64,000 nucleotides of DNA from Azospirillum sp. (GTDB taxonomy: Bacteria; Pseudomonadota; Alphaproteobacteria; Azospirillales; Azospirillaceae), in contig JAIXPD010000010.1 of the NCBI GenBank assembly GCA_027486405.1, positions 62,001-126,000 of the forward strand. The letters run 5' to 3'. This document shows, one piece after another, positions 44,149 to 53,197 of this stretch. How positions within the stretch are numbered: the first letter of the stretch is position 1; every line of letters starts with the position of its first letter. Both the position numbers and the translations under genes were made by a program. The notes below the pieces were generated by a model, which saw only the letters and a program-made list of their open reading frames with translations, did not search any database and was not told where the DNA came from.

Positions 44149-46383
44149 GTGGCATCCGTTTCCGAAGCGCTGTCCACCGCGCTGGATCTTCACACACGCG
44201 GACGGTTGGCCGACGCCGAAACCCTCTACCGTCGGATTCTGCGGGCGCTTCCCAACCAAACCGACGCCCTCCATCTCCTGGCCGCCCTGCTGGCTCAGAC
44301 GGACCGCCTGAGCGAAGGTCTGACCCGGATCGAGCAGGCCATCGCCATCGCGCCCGGCAACGCGGCCTATCACCTCAACCGCGCGACGATGTGCGAGGCG
44401 GCGGGCCGGATGGACGACGCGCTGATCAGCTATGGCCACGCCCTGTTCCACCAGCCGAGGCGGTTGGAATCGGGATTGGCCGAAGCGGACGCGCGCCTCG
44501 TCCATCTGGCGCGCGCCCTGGCCGAAGAGGCGCTCGACGCCGCCGACGTCGCGCGGGCATCGCGCCTCTACCGGCGGGCGCTGGCCCTGGCACCGGATGA
44601 TGTGGCCGCCTGCTTTGATGGGGCCATCGCCTTGAAACGCTGCGGGCGCGCCGCCGACGCGGCGCGTCCGCTGTGGTGGACCCGTCGGCTCCGCCCGGAT
44701 CTGGAACGCGCCCATGTCGAACACGCGGTGATCCTGGACGGGCTGGACGACACCGCCGGGGCCGCCGACGCCTTTGCCGAGGCCGCAACCCTGAACCCGC
44801 TTGATCCGTCGCACCGCTGGGCCGTCGCGGTGCTGCGCCAGCGCGCCGGAGCGCCCCCCCAACGCGTGACAGCCGCCTATCGCCCGTTGCTGGCGCTCGA
44901 TCCCGCCATGGCCGGGGGCTGGGCCAACCTGTGCGCGGTCTGGCGCGCAGAAGCGGACAGCGCACGCGCGATTGAAGCGGGCCGCCGCGCCGCCACCTGC
45001 GCCCCAACCGACGCCGCCGCCTGGGTGAATCTCGGCGCGGCGCTTCAGGCCGAAGACGGGGCGAAGGCCGCCATCGCCGCCGCGCGCCGGGGCGCGGCGC
45101 TGGAGCCGGAAAGCCCCACACCGCTCATCAATCTGGCCGCCGCCTGGTCGGACGCCGGGGCGGCGGCGGCGGCCGAACCGCCGCTGCGGCACGCCCTGCG
45201 TCTGGTCCCCGGTGAACCGCTCGCCCTGGCCCAATTGGGCCGCGTCCAGGCGGCGATGAGCCGCGCCGACGCGGCGGTTGCCACCCTGCGCCCCGCCATC
45301 GCCCTCACCCCGACCGACGCGGAGGGATGGGCGTGCTTGAGCCGGGCGTGGTTGCAGACCGGGGATCCGGCGCGCGCGCTGATCGCGGCGCGGCGCGGCC
45401 TGCGCCTTGCCCCCGGCCATCCCCGTGGGCTGCTGGCGCAGGGCATGGCGTTGGAGGCGGTCGGCGATGATGTTCAGGCGCTGGCCTCCTACGATCACGC
45501 CATCGCCGCCGCGCCGGGCATGGGAACCGCCTTCACCCGCCGGGCGCTGCTGCTGTTGCGCCCCAGCGCCCCGCCACCCCCGCCGCGCCCCACGCCGGGT
45601 GGACCGCGCCTGTCGGCAAGCCAGATCGGCAGCGCCGGGCGCTTCGGCAACCAGCTGCTTCAATACGCCGTCCTGCGCGCTCACGCCGAACAGCAGGGGT
45701 TGGCACTGGAAACGCCGGATTGGATCGGGCGCTGCCTGTACGGGGTTGACGATCCCCTGCCCGGCCCGCCGCTGCCGCCCGTGTTGGAAGAGGAGTGTGG
45801 GATCGCCGAATGCCTTGCCGAACAAGGGCCGGACCGCTGCGCCAATCGGGAGGTCGTCGGCTATTTCTGCGGCGACACCACCCCCCTGGCCCCGTTCCGC
45901 GCGCGCGTTCGGAACTGGTTCCGGCCGGTCGGGGCGGTCGCCGCCCACGCCAATGAGGTGTTGATCGCGCTGCGCGGTCGCGGGCGCACCCTGGTCGCCA
46001 TCCATCTGCGCCGGGGCGATTTCGGCGGTCGGCGATTCTGGATCGCACCGGAGGATTGGTATCTGGATTGGCTGGATCGGGTGTGGCCGGGCCTGGATCG
46101 CCCCGTGCTCTGCATCGCGACCGATGCGCCGGATCTGATCCACCGCTTTGCCCGCTACGCGCCGCTTCAGACCGCCGACCTCACGGCACCGCTGCCGGGG
46201 GCAGAGTTCTTCGCCGATCACTGGGTGTTGTCACAGGCCGATGCCCTGGCGGTGTCCAACAGCTCCTTTTCCGTCACCGCCGCCCTGCTGAACGACCGCG
46301 CGCGCCTCATGGTCCGACCGCACCGTCCAAGCGGGCGACTCGTTCCCTTCGATCCCTGGAGCGGTCCGGTTCTGTGGGATTGA
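44149..46383 (+). CDS. TPR array fused to GT11-like fucosyltransferase
   Basis: 744 residues. Residues 1-480 are a long TPR array (for example RLADAETLYRRILRALPNQT, RASRLYRRALALAPDDVAAC). A proline-rich linker (about 470-483) is followed by a glycosyltransferase domain resembling family GT11 alpha-1,2-fucosyltransferases. The domain has GRFGNQLLQYAVLRAHAEQQ near 497, HLRRGDF near 618 (the GDP-fucose-binding HxRRGD motif) and SNSSFSVTAALLN near 702. It is cytoplasmic, with no membrane segment. The start is a GTG at 44149 with AGGGGA upstream. TPR-fused transferases modify proteins or build surface glycans; the acceptor is unknown. It forms a small group with the enzymes at 40162 and 46414. Confidence 0.85.
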   Translation: MASVSEALSTALDLHTRGRLADAETLYRRILRALPNQTDALHLLAALLAQTDRLSEGLTRIEQAIAIAPGNAAYHLNRATMCEAAGRMDDALISYGHALFHQPRRLESGLAEADARLVHLARALAEEALDAADVARASRLYRRALALAPDDVAACFDGAIALKRCGRAADAARPLWWTRRLRPDLERAHVEHAVILDGLDDTAGAADAFAEAATLNPLDPSHRWAVAVLRQRAGAPPQRVTAAYRPLLALDPAMAGGWANLCAVWRAEADSARAIEAGRRAATCAPTDAAAWVNLGAALQAEDGAKAAIAAARRGAALEPESPTPLINLAAAWSDAGAAAAAEPPLRHALRLVPGEPLALAQLGRVQAAMSRADAAVATLRPAIALTPTDAEGWACLSRAWLQTGDPARALIAARRGLRLAPGHPRGLLAQGMALEAVGDDVQALASYDHAIAAAPGMGTAFTRRALLLLRPSAPPPPPRPTPGGPRLSASQIGSAGRFGNQLLQYAVLRAHAEQQGLALETPDWIGRCLYGVDDPLPGPPLPPVLEEECGIAECLAEQGPDRCANREVVGYFCGDTTPLAPFRARVRNWFRPVGAVAAHANEVLIALRGRGRTLVAIHLRRGDFGGRRFWIAPEDWYLDWLDRVWPGLDRPVLCIATDAPDLIHRFARYAPLQTADLTAPLPGAEFFADHWVLSQADALAVSNSSFSVTAALLNDRARLMVRPHRPSGRLVPFDPWSGPVLWD

Positions 46384-46413
46384 CCGTCGGCGGCGGACAC
46401 GCACGCCACACCA

Positions 46414-47280
46414 TCACCCGTTGCGGGCGGCCATCAAGCGGCTGTGATGCCGCGCGGTCTGATCCCGCCAGAAGCGGGTGAAGAACAGGCCGGTCCGTTC
46501 CGCAAAGCATGTCCGGGCGTGATCGCGCACCGCCGTGCCGCTGGGCGCTGTTCGGACGGCGTCCGCCGTCTGCTCCCAATCCGCCACGATGAGCGCGCCA
46601 AAACGGCGATACAGCGGGTCCAGAATCCCGGTGCGCGTGATCGGCACCGCCCCCATCGCCAAAGCCTCCCAAAACCGGATGGAGTCCGGGGCGTTGCCGC
46701 GCGGGCAGACGACGAATTTCGACCGCGCCATCAGGTGAAGATAGTCGCGGTAGGGCAAACGGTCGCGCAGCGCGAAGGCCCCCTCCACCACGATCTCCTG
46801 CCGTTCGGGTGCCGTCGCCGCCATGGGCGTGACCAGGATGGAAATCGGCCGTTCTTCCCACGGCAACCCGCCCGCCAGATCCAGAATCGCCCGCTGGTCG
46901 CCACAGTCCCGCTCCTTCTCCGCGAACCCCATCGGCAGTTGCAGGATTTTGTCCGACCAGAGCGGCAGATTCGGCCCGCTCCACGACAGGATCCGCTCGT
47001 CGTCCAGCAGCACCCGATGGTCGAGCGGACACAGGTCGCTGACACCCGTCACCAACCCGATGGGGACCTTCAGCTTTGGCAACACCTGACGAAAGGCGGG
47101 CAACGCTTCGGTCTTGATGAAAACCAGATCGCCCGATCGGACGGCGTCCAGATCAAGACGGTCGTGGGCGTGGGTCCGGCTGGTTCCGGCGCGGCGATAA
47201 TACTCCTCCCCATGATCCAGCGCGTGATCGCAAAAGGAGGGCGGGCTGTTGTAGCGGAACAATCCGACGTCTGCGCTCAC
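46414..47280 (-). CDS. Exostosin-family glycosyltransferase (GT47-like)
   Basis: 288 residues. The C-terminal half has the exostosin signature FVVCPRGNAPDSIRFWEALAMG (written to 20: FVVCPRGNAPDSIRFWEALA) followed by VPITRTGILDPLYRRFGALI, typical of GT47-type transferases. The N-terminal half (HDRLDLDAVRSGDLVFIKTE, PKLKVPIGLVTGVSDLCPLD) forms the other Rossmann-like lobe. I chose a GTG at 47280 with GAGGA five bases upstream, giving a start just before VGLFRYNSPPSF; ATG codons at 47388 and 47376 would add about 35 residues of unlike composition. Convergent with the TPR-fucosyltransferase gene, 30 bases apart. Sugar specificity unknown. Confidence 0.8.
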   Translation of the reverse strand: MSADVGLFRYNSPPSFCDHALDHGEEYYRRAGTSRTHAHDRLDLDAVRSGDLVFIKTEALPAFRQVLPKLKVPIGLVTGVSDLCPLDHRVLLDDERILSWSGPNLPLWSDKILQLPMGFAEKERDCGDQRAILDLAGGLPWEERPISILVTPMAATAPERQEIVVEGAFALRDRLPYRDYLHLMARSKFVVCPRGNAPDSIRFWEALAMGAVPITRTGILDPLYRRFGALIVADWEQTADAVRTAPSGTAVRDHARTCFAERTGLFFTRFWRDQTARHHSRLMAARNG

Positions 47281-47499
47281 GCTGTCCTCGCACCGATGGC
47301 TGGATCGTCGGGGTGGCGAACCCCAGCGGTGTCGGAGCGCCACGCTCCAAAAAGGAAACGGTGTGCGGCGCTCCATGCCTTTATTCATCGCGCGGATTCA
47401 CGCGTCAAATCGATTCCGATTTCACGCACCCCGCTTCAAACCACACCGCCACGATCACGGCTTGTCAGGCTGCGGTGTTCCGCATACAGTGCGTGCATC

Positions 47500-47702
47500 G
47501 TCAGCGGTTCCCCTTGGCGCAAGCCAGGGGATTAAAAGGGAACGACGGAAGGATTGGGGCGTGTGCGCCCGTGTCCAAGCCGTGGCTGTCCCCGCAACTG
47601 TGAGCGGCGAGTCGGTGCCATTCCAGCCACTGGCCTGTGGTCTTCGGACCCGGTCGGGAAGGCGGCACCAGATGACGACCCGTGAGCCAGGAGACCTGCC
47701 GT
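47500..47702 (+). ncRNA. Cobalamin riboswitch
   Basis: Classic B12 aptamer. A 5' stem GGTTCCC with GGGAACG lies near 47506-47553. The conserved core CTGTCCCCGCAACTGTGAGC is near 47590-47607, then GCCACTGG and CGGGAAGGCGGC, and the B12-box AGCCAGGAGACCTGCC is at 47685-47700. It should lower expression of btuB and the downstream import genes when adenosylcobalamin is bound. Boundaries approximate. The preceding 47281-47499 is noncoding and featureless to me. Confidence 0.95.
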
Positions 47703-48003
47703 TGACGGCGTCACTTTGCCTTCGATCGGGGTGTGTCGAGGGTGCGGAAACCCGTTGTGGTGACGCGTCCATTGGCGTTGCCGCGACCGGAGTCCGAAGT
47801 GGTCTGATCCCCTTCACACCCCTGTCGTCAACGAACGATCCCGTGCGGGCGCGTCGCGCCTGATCGCTGGCGTTCGGGCAACGTCCGTTCAACGGCCCTC
47901 CTTGCGGGGGGCTGGGTGTGGATGCGCGTCTGGAACGCGGGCCGGACGGCCCGGCGTTGCCCCATGCCCGCGCGTCCATGCCCGCAACAGGGCGTGGTGC
48001 GGA
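47703..48003 (+). other. Long leader between riboswitch and btuB
   Basis: About 300 bases of untranslated leader separate the aptamer from the btuB ATG. I see no U-tract terminator. CCCTCCTTGCGGGG near 47896-47909 can form a small hairpin, and several GC-rich pairings are possible. Expression control could act by Rho-dependent termination or by masking the btuB ribosome site. No convincing small gene. Confidence 0.5.
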
Positions 48004-49896
48004 ATGCACAAGAGACTCAAGGATCAAGGCGCGTGGCTGGCCGTGATGGCGCTCGCCACGGGATTCACCGGACCTGGATCGGCCGTGGCGGCCGATGCGG
48101 TCCAATTGGCCCCGATGACGGTGTTCGGGGCCGCCGAACCGGGCGTGGCGCAGGAACGGGCGACCACCGCCATCGGCGAGGTCAGCGCGGAGGAGATCGC
48201 GCGCCAACAGATCCACCGGCTGGACGACGCGTTGCGGCTGGTTCCGGGCGTCAGCCTGTCCGGGCGGCAGGCTCCCGGGGGTGCGCAGGCGCTGCGGATT
48301 CGTGGATTGGCGCAACGCAACACCCGCGTGTTCATCGACGGCGTCGAAATGAGCGACACCAGCCAAGCCCAATCGCAACACATGGCGGGCGAGTGGAACA
48401 CCGAGGAGATCGAACGGATCGAGGTGTTGCGTGGCCCCCAACCCGGCCGCTTTGGCCCGGACACGGGCGGCGGGGTGGTCAACATCACCACCAAGCGCCC
48501 GACCACGCCCCTGTCCGGCGTGGTGAACGCCGAGTATGGCCGCTTCGACACCAAACGGGGCAACGCGTCGGTGGCGGGGTTGCGGGGACCGGTCGATTAC
48601 CGGCTGTCGCTGTCGGGAACCCACTCCGGCGGCTATTCCGACTTCAACCGCGACCGTGGCGGGCGGGAAAAGGATCCGTTCCGGCAATGGGCGGCGGCGG
48701 GGCGCGTCGGGGTTCAGGCCACCGAGGATCTGCGGGTCGAGGCGACCGCCCGCTACCAGCGCAAGACGCTGACCTACGACCCCGACACCCGCGACAATGA
48801 TTGGTCGCGCGACGAAACCCATGGCTTCGCCCGCGTTGGGGCCACCCTGAACAGCCTGGACGGACGGCTGGTCCACCGGTTGGGCGTCGCCAACACCAGC
48901 GTCACCCGGCAATATTGGGGCCAAGGGAACAAGGGCGACACCTACGACGGTCACAAGACCCGACTGGACTACACCGGCCAGGCGGCGTTGAGCGAGCGGG
49001 TCACGCTGGGGTACGGGGCCGACGCCACGCGCGAAAGCATGGCGCAATTCACCCCCGGCTTTGCCCCGCGCACCCCCAGCATGCGCGCCCACAATTGGCG
49101 CAACGGGGCCTTTGTCACCGCCGGGGTCACGCCGCTCACGGCGCTCGACCTGTCGGCGACGCTGCGCGGCGACCATCACACCGATTTCGGCAACCGCGCC
49201 ACCTGGCGGATCGGCGCGGCCTACACGGTGGCGGACACCGGGACCACGCTGCGCACCAGCTATGGAACCGCGTGGCAACCGCCATCGCTGTACGAACGCC
49301 ACGACCCCTGCTATGGCCGGGGCGATCTGCGGCCCGAACGCAGCCAGGGGTGGGACGCCGGGCTTGAGCAGGCGCTGTTCGCCGGTCGGGTCACAGCGGG
49401 GGCCACGCTGTTCGCCGCCCGCACGCGCGATCAGCTCAATTGGCTCTACAGCGCGCCCACGCGCGCGGCCTGCGCCGGCGGCGGTTATGTCAATGTGGAC
49501 CGGACGCGGACGGAGGGGGTCGAGGTGGAACTGACCGCCCGCCCCACCGACGGCATCGACCTGCGCGCCGCCTACACCTGGCAAAATGTGGAGAACGCCA
49601 ACACCGGCCAACGGCTGCGCGACCGCCCGTTGCACGAGGGCACGGCGTCGGTCGGTTGGCGTTTTCGGTCGGACTCCCACGCCAACCTCGGCCTGCGCTA
49701 CCGCGACGTGACCCGGGGGTACAACGGCGACTCCAGCGCCTTTTTCACCGCCGACCTGCGCGTGTCCCACGCGCTGACCGACACCGTCACGCTGCTGGGC
49801 CGGATCGAGAATCTGTTTGACCGCCGGTACGAGGAAATCCGGGGCCACGGCACGCCGGGCCGTTCCGGCTCGGTCGGTTTGTCGGCCCGCTTCTGA
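48004..49896 (+). CDS. btuB: TonB-dependent cobalamin receptor BtuB
   Basis: Outer-membrane receptor that takes up vitamin B12 using TonB energy. 630 residues: a Sec signal peptide ending VAADAVQLAP, a plug domain (about 40-165) with VSAEEIARQQIHRLDDALRL, RIRGLAQRNTRVFIDGVEM and IERIEVLRGPQ, then a beta-barrel ending in SVGLSARF with the C-terminal aromatic. The TonB box region (AVQLAPMTVFG) lies right after the signal. The riboswitch in front and the btuFCD genes behind fix the substrate as a corrinoid. The ATG at 48004 has only a weak Shine-Dalgarno, fitting riboswitch control of translation. Confidence 0.94.
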   Translation: MHKRLKDQGAWLAVMALATGFTGPGSAVAADAVQLAPMTVFGAAEPGVAQERATTAIGEVSAEEIARQQIHRLDDALRLVPGVSLSGRQAPGGAQALRIRGLAQRNTRVFIDGVEMSDTSQAQSQHMAGEWNTEEIERIEVLRGPQPGRFGPDTGGGVVNITTKRPTTPLSGVVNAEYGRFDTKRGNASVAGLRGPVDYRLSLSGTHSGGYSDFNRDRGGREKDPFRQWAAAGRVGVQATEDLRVEATARYQRKTLTYDPDTRDNDWSRDETHGFARVGATLNSLDGRLVHRLGVANTSVTRQYWGQGNKGDTYDGHKTRLDYTGQAALSERVTLGYGADATRESMAQFTPGFAPRTPSMRAHNWRNGAFVTAGVTPLTALDLSATLRGDHHTDFGNRATWRIGAAYTVADTGTTLRTSYGTAWQPPSLYERHDPCYGRGDLRPERSQGWDAGLEQALFAGRVTAGATLFAARTRDQLNWLYSAPTRAACAGGGYVNVDRTRTEGVEVELTARPTDGIDLRAAYTWQNVENANTGQRLRDRPLHEGTASVGWRFRSDSHANLGLRYRDVTRGYNGDSSAFFTADLRVSHALTDTVTLLGRIENLFDRRYEEIRGHGTPGRSGSVGLSARF

Positions 49897-49947
49897 TCCC
49901 CCGCCGCCGCCCCACAGCCTCTTTTCCCAACACACAGGGAGTCTGCC

Positions 49948-50520
49948 ATGACCAGCGCATCGCGCGTCGTCGAGGAACCCGGCATGGGCCGGGTCGAGAT
50001 TTTTCCCCTTCCCACCGATCAGGAACTGCTGTTCGCCCTGCTCAAGGACGCCTTCGAAGTCTGGTGGCGGGACATCGTGTTCGGGTCGCTGGTTCAGGGC
50101 GCGGTGTTCGAAATCCGCGCGCCCAACGCCCCGCGCAAGGTGTCGCTGTTCGACGGCTATCTGACCGTCGATTTCGGCGATTGGCACTTCCACGTCTGCA
50201 TCGGGACGCACAAGGGAACCCCACGCAACCCGGTGGACCCCGACCTGGCCCGCGTCCGCCGGACCGGACGGGCGGAGTTGTACCGGGTGCTCGGGACCGA
50301 CGATGCGCCGAAAAGCTGGGGCCTGCGCCTGTTCAACGGCGCGGGCGACCAGCAGATGACCGTGTTCTTCCCGAACCCCTTCCTGGAGGACAGCGGGCGC
50401 ATCGCCAAGCACCCCGATTGGACACGCCTGTCGATGTGGGACCGCTTCCGCCAACGCTATCTTGGGCTGGACAGCGACCCGCTGGACCGCAACGGCCGGG
50501 GGTTCCGATGCGCCGGTTGA
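49948..50520 (+). CDS. Uncharacterised protein of the B12 uptake operon
   Basis: 190 residues with a good CAGGGAG before the ATG. I do not recognise a family. It is a soluble, aromatic-rich alpha/beta protein with no signal peptide: LKDAFEVWWRDIVFGSL (about 33-49), VSLFDGYLTVDFGDWHFHVC (65-84) and GIRTHK-like GTHKGTP next, then WGLRLFNGAGDQQMTVFFPN. HFHVCIGTH has a His-x-His-x-Cys arrangement that could bind a metal or corrinoid. It lies between btuB and btuF and overlaps btuF by 13 bases, so it is cotranslated with the uptake genes. A role in corrinoid handling or cobalt-related metabolism is inference only. Confidence 0.75.
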   Translation: MTSASRVVEEPGMGRVEIFPLPTDQELLFALLKDAFEVWWRDIVFGSLVQGAVFEIRAPNAPRKVSLFDGYLTVDFGDWHFHVCIGTHKGTPRNPVDPDLARVRRTGRAELYRVLGTDDAPKSWGLRLFNGAGDQQMTVFFPNPFLEDSGRIAKHPDWTRLSMWDRFRQRYLGLDSDPLDRNGRGFRCAG

Positions 50521-51374
50521 CGCGGTGGCTCCCGGGGGCGCTGCTGGTGATGGCGGCGCTGGCGGTGGGAACCGCGCAGGCGCACGCCGCCGGGCCGCGC
50601 GTGGCGTCGGCAACGGTGTGCGGCGACCAACACGCGCTGGCGCTGGCCGACCCCGACCAGATCGTCGCGCTGTCCCCGCAGGCGGAAACACGATGGTTGT
50701 CGTTGCTGGCCGACCGCGCGCGCGGCCACCGCCTGCTGCGGCCCAGCGCCGAGGCGTATCTCACCCTTGGCGTTGACGTCGTGCTGGCCAACGCCTGGAG
50801 CGACCACAAGACCATGGATTTGCTGGAGCGGTTCGGCGTGCGTGTGGTCCGCATCCCGCTGGTCGAAAGCTTTGCGGAGATCGAAAAGGTCACGCAATCG
50901 GTGGCCGACGCGCTGGGCCATCCCGAACGCGGTCACGCCCTGAACGCGGCGATCCGCGCCCGGCTGGCCGCCCTGCGGGCGGAGGCGGCGGGCGGCGGGC
51001 GGCGGGCGCTGTATCTGCGGCCGGGCGGCGGCAGCGCGGCGGCCGGGACCTTCGTGAACGCGGTGATGGCGGTCAACGGCCTGACCAACCAGGCGACCGC
51101 CGACGGACGCACGGGCTGGACCAGCTATGACCTCGAACGCTTTCTGCTGGCCCCGCCGGATCTGCTGGTGACGAGCTTTTTCGACAGCCCGGACCGGTCG
51201 TTGCTGCGCGCCTTCGGCCAGCACCCGGCCTTCACCCGCCGGGCCGCCGTCACCCCGGCGGTGGAGGTGCCGGGGCAAAGCTGGGTGTGCAGCGGCTGGA
51301 TCCTGATGGAGGCCGCCGAGGCGCTGGCCGCCGGGCTGCGGCGTTCGCCCATTCTCTCCGCGACAGGACCCTGA
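50508..51374 (+). CDS. btuF: Cobalamin ABC transporter binding protein BtuF-like
   Basis: Periplasmic binding protein of the FecB/BtuF (Peripla_BP_2) class, 288 residues. The signal peptide ends AQAHA-AGPRV. The mature part has CGDQHALALADPDQIVALSP (about 37-56), LGVDVVLANAWSDHKTMDLLERF and ERFLLAPPDLLVTSFFDSPD in the second lobe. It delivers corrinoids to BtuC-BtuD. Its start lies inside the end of the preceding gene, and only three bases separate it from btuC. Sequence alone would also allow a siderophore or haem binder; the riboswitch and neighbours decide for B12. Confidence 0.87.
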   Translation: MRRLTRWLPGALLVMAALAVGTAQAHAAGPRVASATVCGDQHALALADPDQIVALSPQAETRWLSLLADRARGHRLLRPSAEAYLTLGVDVVLANAWSDHKTMDLLERFGVRVVRIPLVESFAEIEKVTQSVADALGHPERGHALNAAIRARLAALRAEAAGGGRRALYLRPGGGSAAAGTFVNAVMAVNGLTNQATADGRTGWTSYDLERFLLAPPDLLVTSFFDSPDRSLLRAFGQHPAFTRRAAVTPAVEVPGQSWVCSGWILMEAAEALAAGLRRSPILSATGP

Positions 51375-51377
51375 TCG

Positions 51378-52370
51378 ATGCGCGCGTCCTTCACTCTGTT
51401 CGGCGGTCTGATCGCGTTGGTGATCGCCGCCGCGCTCGCCGGGTTGGGCGGCGGCTATGTGCCGCTGTCTCCCGCAGACATTCTGTCCGGCCTGTCCGGG
51501 GTGGGCGATCCCCGTCTGGTGGCCATCGTGCGCGAGGTGCGCGCGCCCCGTGTCCTGTTGGGGCTGGAGGTCGGGGCAGCCCTGGGCCTGTCCGGTGCGG
51601 CGCTGCAAGGGCTGATGCGCAACCCGTTGGCCGAACCGGGCCTGATCGGGGTGTCGTCCAGCGCCGGGCTGGGGGCGGTGATCGCCTTTTACTTCGGGTT
51701 GGCGGCGCTGTCGCCCTACGCGCTTCCCCTCCTGGCCATGGCGGGGGCGGTGGCCGCCACCCTGGTGCTGCTGGCGGTGGCCGCGCGCGACGGCTCAACC
51801 CTGACCCTGATCCTGTCCGGCATCGCCCTGTCCAGCCTGTCGGTCGCGCTGACCTCGCTGGCGATGAATCTGGCCCCCAACCCCTACGCCATCACCGAAA
51901 TGCTGCTCTGGCTGATGGGGTCGCTGAAGGACCGGACGCCGACCGACGCGCTGACAGCGCTGCCCTTCATCCTGGCGGGTGGCGCGCTGCTGTTGACCGC
52001 CGGGCGGGGCCTGGACGCGCTGGCGCTGGGCGAGGACACCGCCCGCAGCCTGGGCGTTGATCTGACCCGCCTGCGCCTGCGCGTGATCGGCGGGGTGGCG
52101 GCGGCGGTGGGGGCGTCGGTCGCGGTGTCCGGCTCCATCGGCTTTGTCGGGTTGGTGGTTCCGCATCTGTTGCGCCCGCTGGTCGGGCATGAGCCGGGCC
52201 GCCTGCTGCTGCCCAGCGCCCTCGGCGGGGCGGCGCTGGTGACGGTCGCCGATCTTGTCACCCGCCTGCTGCCAACCACGCAGGAGGTCATGTTGGGCGT
52301 CGTCACCGCGCTGGTCGGCGCGCCGTTCTTCCTGGTCCTCATCCTGCGCGCGCGCCGGGAGGCGCTGTGA
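51378..52370 (+). CDS. btuC: Cobalamin ABC transporter permease BtuC-like
   Basis: 330-residue FecCD-family inner-membrane permease with about ten hydrophobic helices. Family hallmarks: REVRAPRVLLGLEVGAALGL, GAALQGLMRNPLAEPGLIGV (near 75-94), the coupling region LGVDLTRLRLRVIGGVA, and SGSIGFVGLVVPHLLRPLVG near the end. Transports corrinoids across the inner membrane with BtuF and BtuD. GGGAGGC near its end serves as ribosome site for btuD. Confidence 0.9.
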   Translation: MRASFTLFGGLIALVIAAALAGLGGGYVPLSPADILSGLSGVGDPRLVAIVREVRAPRVLLGLEVGAALGLSGAALQGLMRNPLAEPGLIGVSSSAGLGAVIAFYFGLAALSPYALPLLAMAGAVAATLVLLAVAARDGSTLTLILSGIALSSLSVALTSLAMNLAPNPYAITEMLLWLMGSLKDRTPTDALTALPFILAGGALLLTAGRGLDALALGEDTARSLGVDLTRLRLRVIGGVAAAVGASVAVSGSIGFVGLVVPHLLRPLVGHEPGRLLLPSALGGAALVTVADLVTRLLPTTQEVMLGVVTALVGAPFFLVLILRARREAL

Positions 52371-52372
52371 CC

Positions 52373-53197
52373 ATGCTGACCGCCACCACCCTCAGCGTTC
52401 GCCAGGGAGGCCGTTGCGTGCTGCGCAACCTTGCCTTCACCGCCCGGCGCGGGGCCGTCACCGGCCTGATCGGCCCGAACGGCGTCGGCAAATCCACCCT
52501 GCTGCGCGCCATCGCCGGGCTGCTGCCCCATGACGGACATTTGCGGATCGATGGTCAACCGCTGCCCGCCGACGCCCGCGAACGCGCCCGCTTGATCGGC
52601 TATCTGCCGCAAGGCCACCACCTCCATTGGCCGTTGACGGTCCGCCGCACGGTCGAATTGGGGCGGCTGCCGCATTTGGGGCCGCTGGGACGTCTGGGCC
52701 GGGCCGACCGCGCCGCCGTGGACCGGGTGATGGCGGCCACCGGGATCGCCCCCCTGTCCGACCGCGCGGTCCCAACCCTGTCGGGGGGCGAGCGGGCGCG
52801 GGTGATGCTGGCCCGCGTGCTGGCCGCCGACGCGCCGCTGCTGCTGGCCGACGAGCCGACGGCCGCGCTCGACCCCGGCCACCAGTTGCGGATTCTGGCG
52901 CTGTTGCGCGCCGAAGCAACCGAACGGGCGCGCGCCGTCCTGGTTGTTCTGCACGATCTGTCGCTGGCCGCCCGCAGTTGCGACAACCTCATCCTGATGC
53001 TGCCCGACGGCGGCGTGATCGCTGGCCCGACGCCGTCGGTGCTGACGGCGGAGGCGCTGCGCGCGGCCTATGGCGTCTCCTTCGCCGTCACCCGGCTTGC
53101 CGACACGCCCCTGGTCGTTCCCCTGACCACGGCCCCCCTGCCCGCTGGCCCGTCCCACCCCCAAACCAACGCCGGAGTTCTGGCCCATGCCGATTGA
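52373..53197 (+). CDS. btuD: Cobalamin ABC transporter ATPase BtuD-like
   Basis: 274-residue ATPase subunit. Walker A IGPNGVGKSTLL near 34-45, Q-loop GYLPQGHHLHW, signature LSGGERARVMLARVL, Walker B LLLADEPTAALDP and switch His in VVLHDLSLA are intact. The C-terminal 40 residues are proline-rich. Start uncertain: GTG 52367 overlaps the btuC stop, ATG 52373 gives a more usual beginning. It overlaps the next gene by 11 bases. Confidence 0.9.
   Translation: MLTATTLSVRQGGRCVLRNLAFTARRGAVTGLIGPNGVGKSTLLRAIAGLLPHDGHLRIDGQPLPADARERARLIGYLPQGHHLHWPLTVRRTVELGRLPHLGPLGRLGRADRAAVDRVMAATGIAPLSDRAVPTLSGGERARVMLARVLAADAPLLLADEPTAALDPGHQLRILALLRAEATERARAVLVVLHDLSLAARSCDNLILMLPDGGVIAGPTPSVLTAEALRAAYGVSFAVTRLADTPLVVPLTTAPLPAGPSHPQTNAGVLAHAD

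Noticed and set aside
47455-50691. 1078-codon minus-strand frame across the riboswitch and btuB
   Set aside because: Antisense to a riboswitch and to a clear TonB receptor; composition is shadow-like.
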